Source: Sphaerolaimus hirsutus (lineage: Eukaryota; Nematoda; Chromadorea; Monhysterida; Sphaerolaimidae). Taken from it: a stretch of 64,000 nt of DNA. The number at the start of each line of letters is the position of its first letter. Position 1 is the stretch's first letter. Below, in pieces: positions 32,581 to 46,100 of this stretch. Made by a program: the position numbers and the translations under genes. Where the stretch lies: NCBI GenBank assembly GCA_964036195.1, contig OZ038452.1, positions 14,564,704 through 14,628,703 of the forward strand. The letters are read 5' to 3'. The notes under the pieces were generated by a model. That model was not told where the DNA came from, did no database searches, and saw only the letters and a program-made list of their open reading frames with translations.

Positions 32581-33216
32581 TATAGGGTTTTTCAAGATGT
32601 AGAGAGTTGAAAAGTGATAAAATTGGCTAAAAATAGCCAATAGGTATATTAGCACATAGCAATAGTACAAAAAAATAGCTATAAATAAGCAATAAAATAG
32701 GACGGTTGGGGGTAAACATAAAAAAAACGGTTTTGATGTGTGCGTTTTTTAAAAACAAACTGTTTTTTAAACGTTGAAAACACGCCGGCCAGCCTTTCTT
32801 TTGACACTTAACACTGTACGGTACAGAGTGCTTCGACCCTGCGACAGCTCTCTATCTGTAACGCGCGAAATAGTCAGTTAATTAGGCCTCGAGCTCCAAA
32901 TTTTACGCCTATTTAAATACGTTTGGAGTAAATTTCATAGCAATGCGACAACATCCATGTCAGCAACATTTCCTTTTTCGTTGTATAAATCTGGCAATGT
33001 AACAAAAGGTCCGCACAAAACAGTGAACTGCCAGAAAATTACAAATCGTGTTGTGTTCACAGCTGTTGGTATTAGGGTTGGGACGATATGATTTTTCGAT
33101 ATCGATATTCGATTTTTTTTTTCTGAAACTCGATATTCGATATCGATACGGTATGGACCCTCGATGTTCGATATGAAAATATGCTCGATATCGATAACGT
33201 TATATTTTCCTCTTGG

Positions 33217-33850
33217 CAGGGACGTATCCAGGATTTTTGAGCGGGGGGGGGCTGCTTGTTTACGGAACCCGGCGAACGGGGGGGGGGGCTCAGCCTAGGG
33301 TTCAAACGGGATCCCGATCCCGGATCCCGTGAAATTCCGTGATTTAGCAGTCCCGATCACGATCCCGATCCCGATCCCGAAAATTTTGAAATCCCGATCC
33401 CGGAAAAATTAGTGGAAATTATAACAAATGAAAAAAGACATTTTTGCATGCAACAATGTGAACACAAACCCCCAGCGTCCATTTTATGCCACTTTTCTGG
33501 CATCCAACAGTGTTTTGAGATCTTTATAAACAACTGTGAATGCCAGAACAATGGCCAAAATCTCTATCCCGAGACCCCAATCCCGATCCCGAAAAAATGC
33601 CTATCCTGATCCCGATCCCGTGACCCCAATCCCGGCCAATCCCGATCCCGAAATCTCAAGAACCAATCCCGATCCCGAAAACTCAATCCCGTTTGAACCC
33701 TAGCTCAGCCCCCCCCTAAATTCTTACCTATGGAATGGCGCTAAGGGTGGCGCCATAGTAGGCGCCACGCCATGGCGCCATTGGCGCGTTTCCGCCAGCG
33801 CCATGAAACGCTGACATAACAAATTTGAGCATTTTTCATTTAAAATTGAT
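33217..33850. mobile_element. CAGGGACGTATCCAGG element, right part missing
   Basis: It starts CAGGGACGTATCCAGGATT, then a G-run, is interrupted by 33296-33702, resumes with GCTCAGCCCCCCCC and has a GCGCC cluster at 33733-33810. The distal terminus is not visible, so the end coordinate is approximate. Confidence 0.7.
33296..33702. mobile_element. CGGGAT-filled element, third copy
   Basis: 407 bp flanked by GCTCAGCC (33288-33295, 33703-33710). Ends TAGGGTTCAAACGGGATCCC and GGGATTGAGTTTT... reading CCCGTTTGAACCCTA. Its core matches 19883-20311. It is the innermost of three nested insertions. Confidence 0.93.
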
Positions 33851-34061
33851 CCGTTGGGAACAGATTGAGACCTTACGCCTGACGTGCGCCACCCGGTACT
33901 TTGCAGTCCACACTGAAATTTACCATATCACTTCTGAATATCGAAAAATGGTCGATATTCTATATTTTCAAAATTTTCGGTATCGATATTCGATATGAAA
34001 AAAAGAGTCAATGTCCGATAGATCGTCCCAACCCTAGTTGGTATAGTCCACTTTTCCGTAG

Positions 34062-34164
34062 TCGCCGACGCGATGTGGGCGGCGGCGCAGGGAATCGAGG
34101 TGCGCAGCGCGGCCGTGAACAAGGAGGACGACGTGAAGGCCGAGCCGGACTTGTCGCAGCCCAG
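34062..34164 (+). CDS. P4-ATPase candidate first coding exon
   Basis: Acceptor TTCCGTAG ends at 34061, donor GTGTGT at 34165. ATG at 34073 opens [16 protein letters not shown], acidic afterwards. Its phase-2 end matches the phase-1 start of the exon at 39515, giving [11 protein letters not shown]. The GC-rich codon use matches later P4 exons. Because an acceptor precedes it, a further upstream exon (perhaps non-coding) is likely. The 5.35-kb intron after it holds the BEL/Pao element and two TA-type elements. Confidence 0.65.
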
Positions 34165-37100
34165 GTGTGTGACTGGCACGGGTTTGGCTGTGTTGATTGG
34201 TTTTCTTTGGACGATTTTTTTGGTTGACTTTGTTGATAGGTTCTTAGGGTGTTTGCACGTGACTGAGTTGTTTGTGAACCTGAAAATTTCTGGCTACTTC
34301 GAAATACCTCTTGGGGGTTTATGTTTTCAGAGTGAGAATTTTGATGGTGTGTATCTTGAGGGGTGTATTTTGCAAGAAATTTTTTAAGCTGTCGGTACTA
34401 GGGTGTCAAATTTCCGTTTCCGCCTTTCCGCAGGAAAATTTTTTACCTTTCCGTTTTCTGGCAGCCAAAATTTTTTTACCTTTCCGTTTTCCGGCAGCTG
34501 AAAATTTTTTACCTTTCCGTTTTCCGTTTTCCGGCAGCTGAAAATTTTTTACCTTTCCGTTTCCGTTTTTCCGGCCCACTTTTCCGTTTTCCGGCTGAAA
34601 AATTTTTACCTTTCCGTTTCCGTTTTACCAGGCCATTTTTCCATTTTCTGGCTCGATTTTCAGTTTTCTGGCATTTTTCCATTGTTTTTCCAATCTGTAT
34701 TTATCTTCAATTGGCTCATCCCATTGTGTTGTTTTTGTCTCTTGGAGTAGCATTGACAACTGGGATTTCAGGGTCAGTGAAACAGGTGCTGTGAACCCAA
34801 TTGGGTCATATGCTGACACCAATAATTTATTCAAGTTTCGTCTGGTTGGTGTTGTGATGCTGTCAATTTGCAATTTTGGTGTTGATATTGCCAGCATGTC
34901 CATTTGGTGATTTTATTTCATGCCCATTACTGCGACAATTTTATTCACCTTTTGTAAAATAATACAGAACTTGTTGAATTGACTTGTGAACAAGCTCCTA
35001 TTCCTAACCGAGGAAGAGGACAAATGTGAACGTATGAAAGTTGACGTGAAGCGTCGTCTCTTAGTTGACGTTCCGTTATTTTATCAAATGTGATTAGTTG
35101 AGTTGAAGTGAATTGACGTGAGTTAGTGTGAAGCAAATTTAGATTTAATTCGAAAGGTTTTGACGAACGTTTTATTTAGACAATTAAAGACAAAGAAATA
35201 AATGTAAATAAAATCTATATAAAAATATACATAAATAAAGGAATTAATTTACAGCTAAATTAATTACTTAAATGAAACGTAATAGAAGCTCTAATTTACC
35301 GGAGAAATAAGGCAATTTAAATAAGGCACTTAATTACGACAAAAGGCGACAATTAAGTGGCGCGGTTGTGAACAAAGCACCTCAAACAGCGCGGGTGTGA
35401 ATAAAGCACTGAGGTGATTTAAAGCACCAAGAGTTAAACTTAGCACCAAAAAATAAGCGACTTAATAAAGTGACAACGGCGCTTATTTAGATCCTAGGAA
35501 GAGATTCGTGTGAAGTTGACGAGGTTGCAAACACTGCCGATTTTAGCTGTGAAATCGGCTTTTAAGGGCCAGACCGCTGGCGATTGACTTGGCGCCAATT
35601 GGTCGGCTTTAATCTCCGATTTTTACCCAACATTTCCAATTGTGAAAGTTCAATCCTTGCCAGCTCGCTTCTCCGATGAAAAGCGAGCTAAACTGGCAAG
35701 ATAGTGAAAATGTGAGACAAGCCAGACAACATTTGAAATGGCGCGCGGGCCCGGCCCCCCGCTTGGGGCGAGCCCGCGGCTTAACATAAACATGACGGCG
35801 TATTTGCGTGCTGCTTGTCAAGGAAATGTGGCGGAATGTGAGCAATGACTAAGATCTAAATATGTGAGCGATGTAAAGCGCACGTTGTAAACAACGTCGC
35901 TTGAGATATTAAATGACGAATGTGAAGATGTTAAAAATGGAATGTGAATTAAAATGAAATCTTGATAAATTGAATTAACTAAATATAAAAGCGAACATAA
36001 GATCGTCAACTTAAATATTAAAGGTTTTACATTTTACGATAATGTTACACACCTTTGGACTCCTGTCGTTTTCTGCTATTTCATTCATGACTGATCTGGA
36101 GTTTGACAGCCATTCCCTCATGTTCATAGAACATTGGTTAAATAAAGCTTTGACTTTGTAATATAGTTCTAAAGCTTCAACATCATTTGTGACACTCATG
36201 ATGAAGTTATCGACGTAAATGTTGTTTATTATCATCGCCAACTGGTTTCGTTCCCCTTCATTTTCTTCATATTCATTCATGTTGTTTATTCTCCCATTTA
36301 AATGGTATTTTATGACTGCTCCCAAAATTGCTGGGCTGCAGACAAGTCCAAACAGTATGCATTTAAAACGAAGTACTACTAAGTTATTTTCAGTTACTGG
36401 TTTTGAGGCATCTTAAAGCCAGAAATATTGTGTGTAGTCTCTAGCTTGGTCATGCAATCCTATTTGCAAAAATGCCTTTTCAATATCGGCAATTAATGCT
36501 AGATTGCCTGCCCTGAACCTCAGGAGTAGGCCCAGTGCTAATGGTGTTGTAATTGGTCCTCTAAAAAGGCACTCGTTGAAACTGGGCTTACCTGCCGACC
36601 CATCATACACGATTCTGCATGATGTCAATTTGCCCGGCGTGATTACTGGCTGGTGTAGCAGGTAATGAATCCCCTTGTTGTCTGTTTTGTTGTCACAGAT
36701 CTCAATTATTCCATTTTCTAGTTGGTTGTCCAAAACTTTCCGGTATTGTTCGAATAAGTTTGGATCTTTGTTGAATCTTCTTATCAGTGATTTAAACCGC
36801 ACCAAGGCTTCTGCTTTTCCCGTGGGCAGGTCACTGATACTCTCTTTATACGGCCAGTCAATATAGTATTGTTTGTTGTTGTTGTTGAATTTTATGCTAT
36901 TTATTATCATCTCCTCTGCAATGTTGTCATCAATTGCATAGGGGTCATCAGTGATTCCCACTGCTTCTAGACTGCGAAATTGTCGTAGTGTTTCCTTTCC
37001 TATGGCCACTATGGCTACTTTTTGATGATTTTTTGTTGGTTCAGTTAAGCTTGAACTACAAGTGAAGTTACAGGCATGAGCCATAGTTACAGAATGTACA

Positions 37101-40100
37101 GCTACCACAATCAAAGCCAAACAGGCAAACCTGCATGCAGGTTTTCCTTCTGCAAATTTGTCTATTACCGTGCTAATTTCACTTTATTTTTTTCCGTTTC
37201 CGTGAAAATTTTGCTTTCCGTTTTCCGTTTTCCTGCATTTCATTTTTCCGTTTTCCGTTTTCCGGCCGACAATTTTTTTTTACCTTTCCGTTTTCCGTTT
37301 TCCGCTGAGTGAAATTTTTTTACCTTTCTGTTTTCCGGCAGAAATTTTTTTTTTACCTTTCCGTTTTCCGTAAAGTGAAAAAATTTTACCTTTCCGTTTT
37401 CCGTTTTCCGTAAAAAAATTTTTTTGACACCCTAGTCGGTACTACTTTGTCATTTGTAACGTACGCAGACATAGGAAAATGCATGCACCATATGTAAGAG
37501 TCTATGGACTTACCTGTATAAGTTATGTAGTGGTATAAACCCTTTTCCAACATAGTGGCCATTTTGAGGGGGTATTTCGATGAAATACGGTTCTGTTTCC
37601 ATTTCTGGATTTTGCAGCATTTTTGGTGGTGTATCAGCCCTGTTTGAAGGTGCGTAAGGGCAGTGGTGGCTCATGCAGAAAGCAGTAGACATTACAATGC
37701 ATTGTGTGCCGTTTCCTTGAATAGATCATACCGTATTACCTTGAATTAACCCCCCTCGAAGTACCCCCTCTAAAATTGTGCTGAGGAAATAATAACCCCG
37801 CTAAAATTGAGTCTAAAGAAAATGTACATGACAAGTATCGTGGTTTGTGATCTGTATGATACAGAACACACCTTGAAACCAACGATTGAGTTACGTTACG
37901 TCAGGGTTTATGCGTATATACAGTTATATACGTCTATAAACACATACCGTAAATCCTCGAATAAGTCCCCATGGGAGTTATTTTTTCCTCAGAATTTTTT
38001 GAGGATGGACTTATTCGAGGGGGAGTTATGTTTTCATCGAAATATTGAATAAAAAGCATCATCAAAATATCATCCGAATGGGGTTAAGTTAGTTGCATAA
38101 ACATGTAACCCTGAATAGAAATCCCATATTTCATGCAATGAAATCAATGTTAGTGTGCATAAACTGCAAAATAATGCATACTTTTAATGAGCATATACAT
38201 ACATACGTTTTTATACGTGGATTTCTTTCCCACCCATAAAAGTGGGGGGGTTTCGAGGGGAGGGGGTATGTTTTCCTCAGTCAGCTTACAGGGGGAATAT
38301 TCGAGGGGGATTTAATCGAGGATTTACGGTGTACATCTATGTAAATGTTTGATTTTACTATGTATGAGTATGTGGAATTTCAGAAAATTTCTGGCGAAAT
38401 AGCAGACCCCCCTCAAATTCACCCCCCTGAAAACGTGCTGGCGAAATAATAATCCCCCCGGTGGGTATTTCGAGGTAATACGGTATTTACATACCTGTGT
38501 GGAGCAAGTGTAAATTTTTTGGCACAATTTCACCTTCAAAATCATTAATTTTTTACGTTGCTGCCTATTTTTAACTTCATGTTTCTCATTGTAGATATTT
38601 ATATACCTTATTGTTTTTTAAGGCTTTACCTGGTATTAGTACTTTCTCACCCTTTTTTGCCATTTTCGACTTGTAAAAGTGTGCCCTTGCGAACCCTATG
38701 TATATTTTTAAAACTGCCCAAAAGATGTTCTAGATTAAAATGTTCTTAGCTGGCCTGTCGTGCATATTGTTGATTCATTTGTCATGTGTTCTGTGTAATG
38801 ATGTCTCCAATTTGCAGCCATGGCTGGGCAGCTGTGTGGTCATGGATAACATCAAAATTCTGTAGGGCGCGCCCGAAGGACGCAGCCAAATTAGGGTTTG
38901 TTTATAGGTATTTAGATGAGTGCGTATGCTGTTAGCGCGTTTTTTTCAAAAATGTTTTTGATTGCATTACGTGTCTCCTAAGGTTTGGTGTTCAGGACTA
39001 GTTACCGTAAATCCTCGAATAAGTCCCCTCTGTTGTGTGCGTGCGGAAAACAAAACTCTCCCCTCTGATCAATGTCGCAAATGCATAGTGTCACATAAAA
39101 ACCGTTCGATGAAGCCGGACAGACCATTATAGCCATGGTCTGATTCATCGAATGCAAATGCAGTGCAGCGTGCAACTATGAACACAAAAGAATGTCTTAC
39201 CTGGCGACTACTGATGTAAAAGCGCCATGGCGCTTGGCGCTATTTTGCTGTGGCGCTTTGCGCCATGCCTATGAAAAGCCCCAATCTCGCTTTTGGCGCT
39301 TGGCGCTATTTTTGTCCGGCGCCAGGAACAAAATGCCTGGCGCTGGCGCTTGGCGCTAGCGCCAAAGCAAAAAGCGCCATGGCGCTTCTGGTGCTTATCG
39401 CTAGGGGTCGGAAAAGCGCCATGGCGCATTCGCATCACCATTAGAGACTCAAAACTTCAGTAGTGTTTCGGTAGAAAACAGAAATTGCAGTTCAATATGA
39501 CCCATTTTAATAAGGTACCGCGTGGTGGTGCCTAACTTCGCGGAGCCAATTGCGCCCCTTGTGGGTCGCGCGGGAGCTTCCAAGCGACCGCAATCGAATG
39601 CCGAGATAAACCGGCAGCTGTACGGCGACAACAGACTCAAGACCAGCAAATACCACCCTCTCACCTTTTTGCCTGTCAACATGTTTGAGCAGGTGCGCAT
39701 TTTGAGGTATGCAAATGCATATCTGAGACAGGTGTAGGAGGGGGGTAACCCCCCCCCCCCCAAACCGCCCAGCTATCTATCTATCATGAAGGTCGCTCAG
39801 CTATATATCTATCATGAAGACCGCTCAGCTATCTATCTATCCCGGAGGCAAAATTTTGGGCTACTATCAAGGACGTAGCCAGGGGGGGGGGCGGGGGGGG
39901 GGGCGGCTGCCCCCCCCCCCCGTTCCCGGGTCGGACAAGAAAATATACCCGAAATGGTGCTTCCGTAAAGCGATTTTGTCGCCAGTCCGGAAAAATTTTG
40001 CGCGCAAACGCGCATTTCGGCGCCGCACAGTATATTTTAGTTATACCTGTGGTTTAGGACCAAAAAAGCAGTGAAAATTCGCCCCCGTCGCTGTATATGT

Positions 40101-43100
40101 ATGTAAAATACATACAAGTACAGCACTATTTGGCGCCAATGCCAACGCCAATGGCGCCATGGCCTCGCGCCTACGAATGGCGCTGGCGCCAAGGCGCCAT
40201 TCCTTTACCACAGGGGTCAAATTTGGGGGGGGGCGCCGCCCACTCCCCCGTTCGCCGAGCTCCGTATACAATCCGCCCCCCCCCGCTCAAAAACCCTGGC
40301 TACGTCCCTGGCTACTATACCCTACCCCCCCTATCTACCCATACAGAGCGATTTTTGAGAAACTACACTAGAATTTTCACTCAAAATCGATATTTTCCAT
40401 ACCTTTTTATAGATTTTCACCTCCAAAATCACTAGGTCATGTGTCTAACTGCCTATTTTCAGCTATTTTTTGTATTTTATATAATATGTGCTTATATACC
40501 CATTTTTAGCGATTTTTCACCTACCTTTTTTCCGTTTTCTTCCTTCTATACCTTGAATAAGCCTAGGTGTATATTGAACCCCCGCGAAACCTCCAAATCT
40601 CTCCAACCCTCCCCCCCCCCAAAAAAAAAATTTTTTTTTCAGCTATATCTCTCCGGTGGGGTGATTTGCTATCTATCGAACCCCCCGGAGGGCCAAAATC
40701 TAGAATACCCCTGACCTGAGAACAATGTATTTATGAAGACACATTCCTGAATTGTAATGTAGACTTCTGCAGACAGACGTTGTTCTCACATTAGCAAACT
40801 GTTTGTTCCCTGTGTGATACCTTTCTTTTGTTTGCAGCTGCAGCGCCTGCCCAACCTATATCTGATCGTATGTGCGATACTGCAGTGGGTACCTGTGGTG
40901 CGCTCAACTCGTTTTTTTTTCTTACTTTATAAAATTCTGTCAATCAATAAGTGTAACGGCGTGAATATGTCTAAAAACGAAGTCAATAAAAGATTTGAAA
41001 ATTCAAAAAGTAATCAAAAAGATTTAAAAATCTGATAGAAAATTCAAAAGATCCTGTTTTGTAACAATTATCACACGTTTCAGCATGTTATGGTTCAACA
41101 TGTTATGTTCAGCATTTACTAAATATGATCCTTCACAAAAATTTGTGCCTAACTAACACCTCCATTGAATAGGCCCTGTGCCATTATGCAGTTAAACCTA
41201 TCATGCATGTAGACCCAGCACACATTGAACTATAACCAGCATGCTGAAACTATGCAATAAAACACATGACCTAGTGATTTTAAATGTGAAAATCTATGTA
41301 TGAAAGATCTAAAAGAGTATGAAAATTAGTGACTTTGGGTGAAAATTAGGGTAAATTTGCTCAAATGAATGAAAATCAAGTGAGTTGTAAATCATCAAAA
41401 ACACTCCAGATAGCTGGATTGCTAGGCAATTTGCCGGGTGGGGGCTGTTCAGGGTAAAGTAGCCAAAAAAATTGTCTCTGGTATAGATAGATAGCTGGGC
41501 GGTTTGGGGTGTGGTTATCTGCTCTCATTTCTTACCCCTGCAGGTGAAATGTGCCTATAATGGGTCTACATGCATAATAGGCCTGACCTTTTGAATAAAC
41601 CCCCTAAAAATTTGCTGGCGAAATAATAAACCTCCTTGGTTATTTGAGGTAATGCAGTAGTGTGTGCAGGAAGAAAAAGTTGCTTGAGTTCAAGGAATCA
41701 CAGTGCCGCCAACTTGCCGCCAAAGGTACTGTGTTGTGCTATACCATGCCAATCTTTGTGTTCATTTGCAGCTGGAGTCAGTCACACCATTTGTTGCGAT
41801 GCTGCCACCACTATTTGTGATCGGTGTCAGTGGTCAGTTACTCAACAACTGTGATTGGTAGTATGAGGTGCAAAAGTTACCGAAGCAGATACCTAATTAC
41901 AGTTTTTCGCGATGCTTTTGAGGACTGGCGACGAACTGTCTCTGACCGCAGGATTAACAATCGTAATTGTAGAGTTTGGTCAAGTGGCCAGCTGGAGAGC
42001 AAACATGGTGATTTTGGGTTTGATAATGTTACTGGAACTCACGGTAGTACAGGGTACCGGACATTTCTGAAATCCCTGTTTTCAATCAGTTGTTTCCTCA
42101 AATCTATGTATTTCTAAATTTGAAACTTATCAAGCCACTTGAAATGATTTTCCATCTCTGTTCATGTTTTTTTTACATTTTCGGGTCCATTCTCAAGATT
42201 GGAGTTCAGTGGATGTCTGTTGTCTGGGTGAGAAGTGAAATTGGGTCAAATAATTATTTCACTGATCTCACTCACCTAGTGCTGTTTGGAACGCAGGTGC
42301 TGGCACGACTGGCTCTTACATAGCAAAGAGGTGGGCTGATGTGGTTGTGGGTGATTTGGTCCACATTGGTTGTAATGAGCCAGTTCCTGCTGATGTTCTG
42401 ATTCTGAGGTTGGCCACTGGTGGAGTTGCTGGTGCTGTTGAGCTATACACTAGGGTACAAAATAAGTGACCAATTTTTATTGTGTATTAGCGCTCATTCA
42501 ATTACTGCAAACTTGCAACGGGGATGTTCAATTTAGTGGAAAATATGGTATGCTGTCCCAATATCATAATTGGGTTAATTGCACTCATTTTTTTGTGAAA
42601 ATCAAATCAATCAATAAATTTTTAAAGGTTACAATCACAAATATTTCCCATTGAAACGTTTTCCTTCACTTTTTTCTAGTGCATGTTCAAACTGGGCTAT
42701 ACCCTTCCAGACCTGATTTGTAAATATGTGGGAGTTGATAAAATGGATGACTGCATCCCTTGCACTGAACTTCAATATACCATCTGAATAATGAACCTGG
42801 ATTATATTTTTCTATTCACACTAGATTCCTCTCGGTATAGCAGAATAAAAGACATTCATTTATACCTTCAAATATGGCAATTCTCTGCAGAGCGTGCATA
42901 TTACTCCATAATATTGATACTCACAGATCATCAGAACTCAGTCATGGTGTTGCCTACATGGAATCTTCAAATCTGGATGGAGAATCAACACTCAAAGTGC
43001 GCCGAGCTGCAGACTACTTCATTGCACAGGACAAGCGCCGCTCTGCTGGCAGTGAGCCACTGCCACTGGCTTGTTCAACACACTTTGTTGTACATTGTGA

Positions 43101-46100
43101 GCAGCCAAACACACAACTCCACAGATTCAATGGTTTCATGTGTGTCAATCATTTTTGTGTTGAATTATAATTGCGCACTAGAACTCACTCCATTGGCGTC
43201 CTGTTTTTTGCCTGCAGTGAGCTGCCAGATGGGAGCCGGGACCCTATCACACTAGACAATATTCTGCTGGGTGGGTGTGACTTGCGCAACACAAGTTATG
43301 TGGAGGCAATTGTTCTGTATGTCGGTGTGTTACCTGTTGTTGCATTTAATGCTCAATTAGTGTCCAATACCGTGGGACATGTTGAGACATTCTGGTCGTG
43401 ATCACGACAGCTGTTCGCGATTTCAAAATAGAAAATGTCAATAGTGTGAACATGCAGGTCATGACACAAAGGCAGCGCAGAACACATCAAAACCACGTTT
43501 CAAATGCTCACTTTTTGACAGGCAACTTGATCTCTTTGTGCTCAAGTTTGTTTTGACATCCCTTCAGTAATCAATCATTTTACCTACCCTGTACATTTGT
43601 AATTGTAATTTATATATTTTAGATCTGCGGCAGCACTGATAATCATTTCCGCTATCAGTTCAGTTGGCGCAGCTGTATGGTATGACAGCTATACTCACCC
43701 GTATAATGACCAGGTGCCCTTTACGGTGGACTTGATCACAAGGAAGCTGCCTTTCACCGCCATCAGGAATGAGTGTTTCTTTGCTTTCTTGCGGGCTATT
43801 GTTCTGTATAATAATGTGAGTTGTGTGAACTCTGTTAACATCATGTAGAAAATTAATTGACTATTCTCATACATTGTTGAAGATAAAAAGGTATTGGTCA
43901 ATTTTTATCTTTATGCTGCATTTATGTATCAAGTGATGGTACATAGTATCAAATTTGTCATACTGAATACTTTTTGAAAGCATTGATTTGTGATATTGAA
44001 AGTCAAAGATCATCCAAGACTGAATTGTGTCTGAAAGTTCTTGAAGTGGTTACACAATAACTCCTGCTTCCACAGCTAGTTCCAGCTGCACTGTTTGTGA
44101 TGCTGCAGATGGTCAAAGCTGGTCACGTGTATTTTATCAATACAGATGTTGAAATGTATAGTGCCAAGCTTGACCGAAGCTGCAAATGTCGCGCATTGAA
44201 TATCTCTGATGACTTGGGACAGGTTGAGTTTTTTCTTACATCGCACTGTATAGTAGGGGTTGTAAAAAGGGATAGCTGGATTCAACGTTTTTAAGAACAA
44301 TGTTTTTTGACATGTTAAATGCGAACATCGAAGCCCCTTTTTATATGGTTGCTACTGTTCAGTACTGAATTGGTAAATATTTTGCAATTCTTCACCTGCA
44401 AACATGCAATTTAACATATGAATTGATATTTGGCTTTTTTCATTACTTAAGTCATTTTTTAGTGACAAAATCTCCCATCTCTGCCTGCCCTGTTCTACCT
44501 GGATATGTCCATTAGTTCCCCACATATGTAAACATATATTTGTAACACAGATCAGCTACGTTATGTCTGACAAAACTGGCACGCTTACTGAAAATCTCAT
44601 GGTGCTTCGACGTATCACAGCAAACGGAATTGACTATGACCATACACCCCCCATAGAGGATGCTCCGAAATGTTTGTTGCATTTTGCCGTTATTTTTTGA
44701 AAAGCATATACTTACTAAGAAAATTTGGTGCAGCAAAGGTAAAGTAACAGGTTTCGACATTTATCATGCATTTCTTCCATCATAACCTACTTGTATTGGA
44801 GAGCGAAACCTTATTTACATTTTTTACAACAACAGTACTCGTAGTGATGGAAAACCTTTTTAATGCACTGCACCTTCGCCGTGATAATGCGCGCATGCGC
44901 GCTAAGTTGACAACCAAATTTGCAAAGCTGATAAATCTGTTATAAACACATTTAGGGTTTACCACCACGGGGATTGCATCAACCACTTTCAACAGATATG
45001 AAATAGGATTCACAATGGTAAATGAAAACCTGTTAAAAATAGGTTTATTTACTACTTTGGGAAATTTTGGTTGTCAACTAGTGTGCATGGAGTCAATATA
45101 TATTTATGTATACGGCAGGTCTTTACTTTAAGCAAGTAAATATGTTAAAAGCAACTTAATTGCCCAGTCTTAGCCAAGGCAACTCATGCATGTCCTCTTA
45201 GTGGCTAGATATTTAGGAAACCTGGAACTGGAAGCAGACTTTTGGGGGTAAATGTTTGTAAAATTTTTGTGAAGGGGTGAGCAAACGAAATGCATTTTCA
45301 ACTGTATATAGGTACGGTAGTTTAGACAACAGAACTTATTACTTCCTATGAATGTGCATACTATTACTGATTTAAATGTCTTACTATGAAAGCAGATTGA
45401 TTGAATCTATTGGGATTGATTTCTTAGCAAAATAGTGCATAGTTTAGCAGGAGGATAAGCACAATGTTGTCTGTTTTCGCCACTTCCTTTCAAAAACCTC
45501 TCTAATGTGTTGGATTGCAGCGCAGCAGAGCACTGGAAAAGGCTTCAAGCCCAGTGAACAAGAGGAGGAGGCAGATGAGAGGGATAGCGCCACTGATATA
45601 CAACCCAATAAGATGCTGGCTCGATTGATCTCTGACACTGTTTGTACCATTTTCCTTCTCACTTTCAATAGTGATAGGGTTGACAGCATTTCCTGTTTTG
45701 TTTTAGAAGAAAGTTTCAGGAACATTTGCTGTAAAAATAACAACCAATTAGATTGCATAATGTAATTTTTTAGAGTTTGATTGCGTGTTGCAATTGTTTT
45801 GAATCTGATTGTACATTGTAGATTCCAGTATGTGCAAAGTGTGTGGTGTGCAAAAGTAGTTCATATTGCAGAAAACTGAATGCATGGAACGTAGAGGATG
45901 GACTGGTGATAGCTCTTCAGTTAGACAGAATGATAGCTCAACTGTCACATCACTGAAGTCTGCACGAGCACTGCAGCTAATGCTGAATATGGCGCTGTGT
46001 AATACAGTTGTAGTGCATCATGGTGGCCCACACAAGGATATTATGGATATGGAGGTATGAAAACTAAACCTACCCAGCTTTGATCCCTTGTGCAAACTTT

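Larger units (their letters stand above)
33073..34036. mobile_element. TCGATATCGA-armed element, TAGGGTTGGGACGAT ends
   Basis: 964 bp flanked by GTTGGTAT (33065-33072, 34037-34044). Ends TAGGGTTGGGACGATAT and GATCGTCCCAACCCTA. Arms of TCGATATTCGATATCGA. It contains a CAGGGACGTATCC element, which itself contains the element at 33296. Its right end is 25 bp before the first identified P4-ATPase exon. Confidence 0.93.
34399..37435. mobile_element. 3-kb TTTCCG-armed element with a captured BEL/Pao pol fragment
   Basis: The ends TAGGGTGTCAAA and TTTGACACCCTA are inverted copies, flanked by the 8-bp duplication GTCGGTAC (34391-34398, 37436-37443). The arms (34408-34680 and 37190-37425) are TTTTTACCTTTCCGTTTTCC tracts. 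Between them lies minus-strand BEL/Pao polymerase sequence with no visible LTRs. It sits in intron 1 of the P4-ATPase gene. Confidence 0.9.

Noticed and set aside
42791-43255. 154-codon open frame in the flippase region
   Set aside because: It reads the wrong frame through exon 7; the conserved [12 protein letters not shown] peptide is in the frame used in the exon model.
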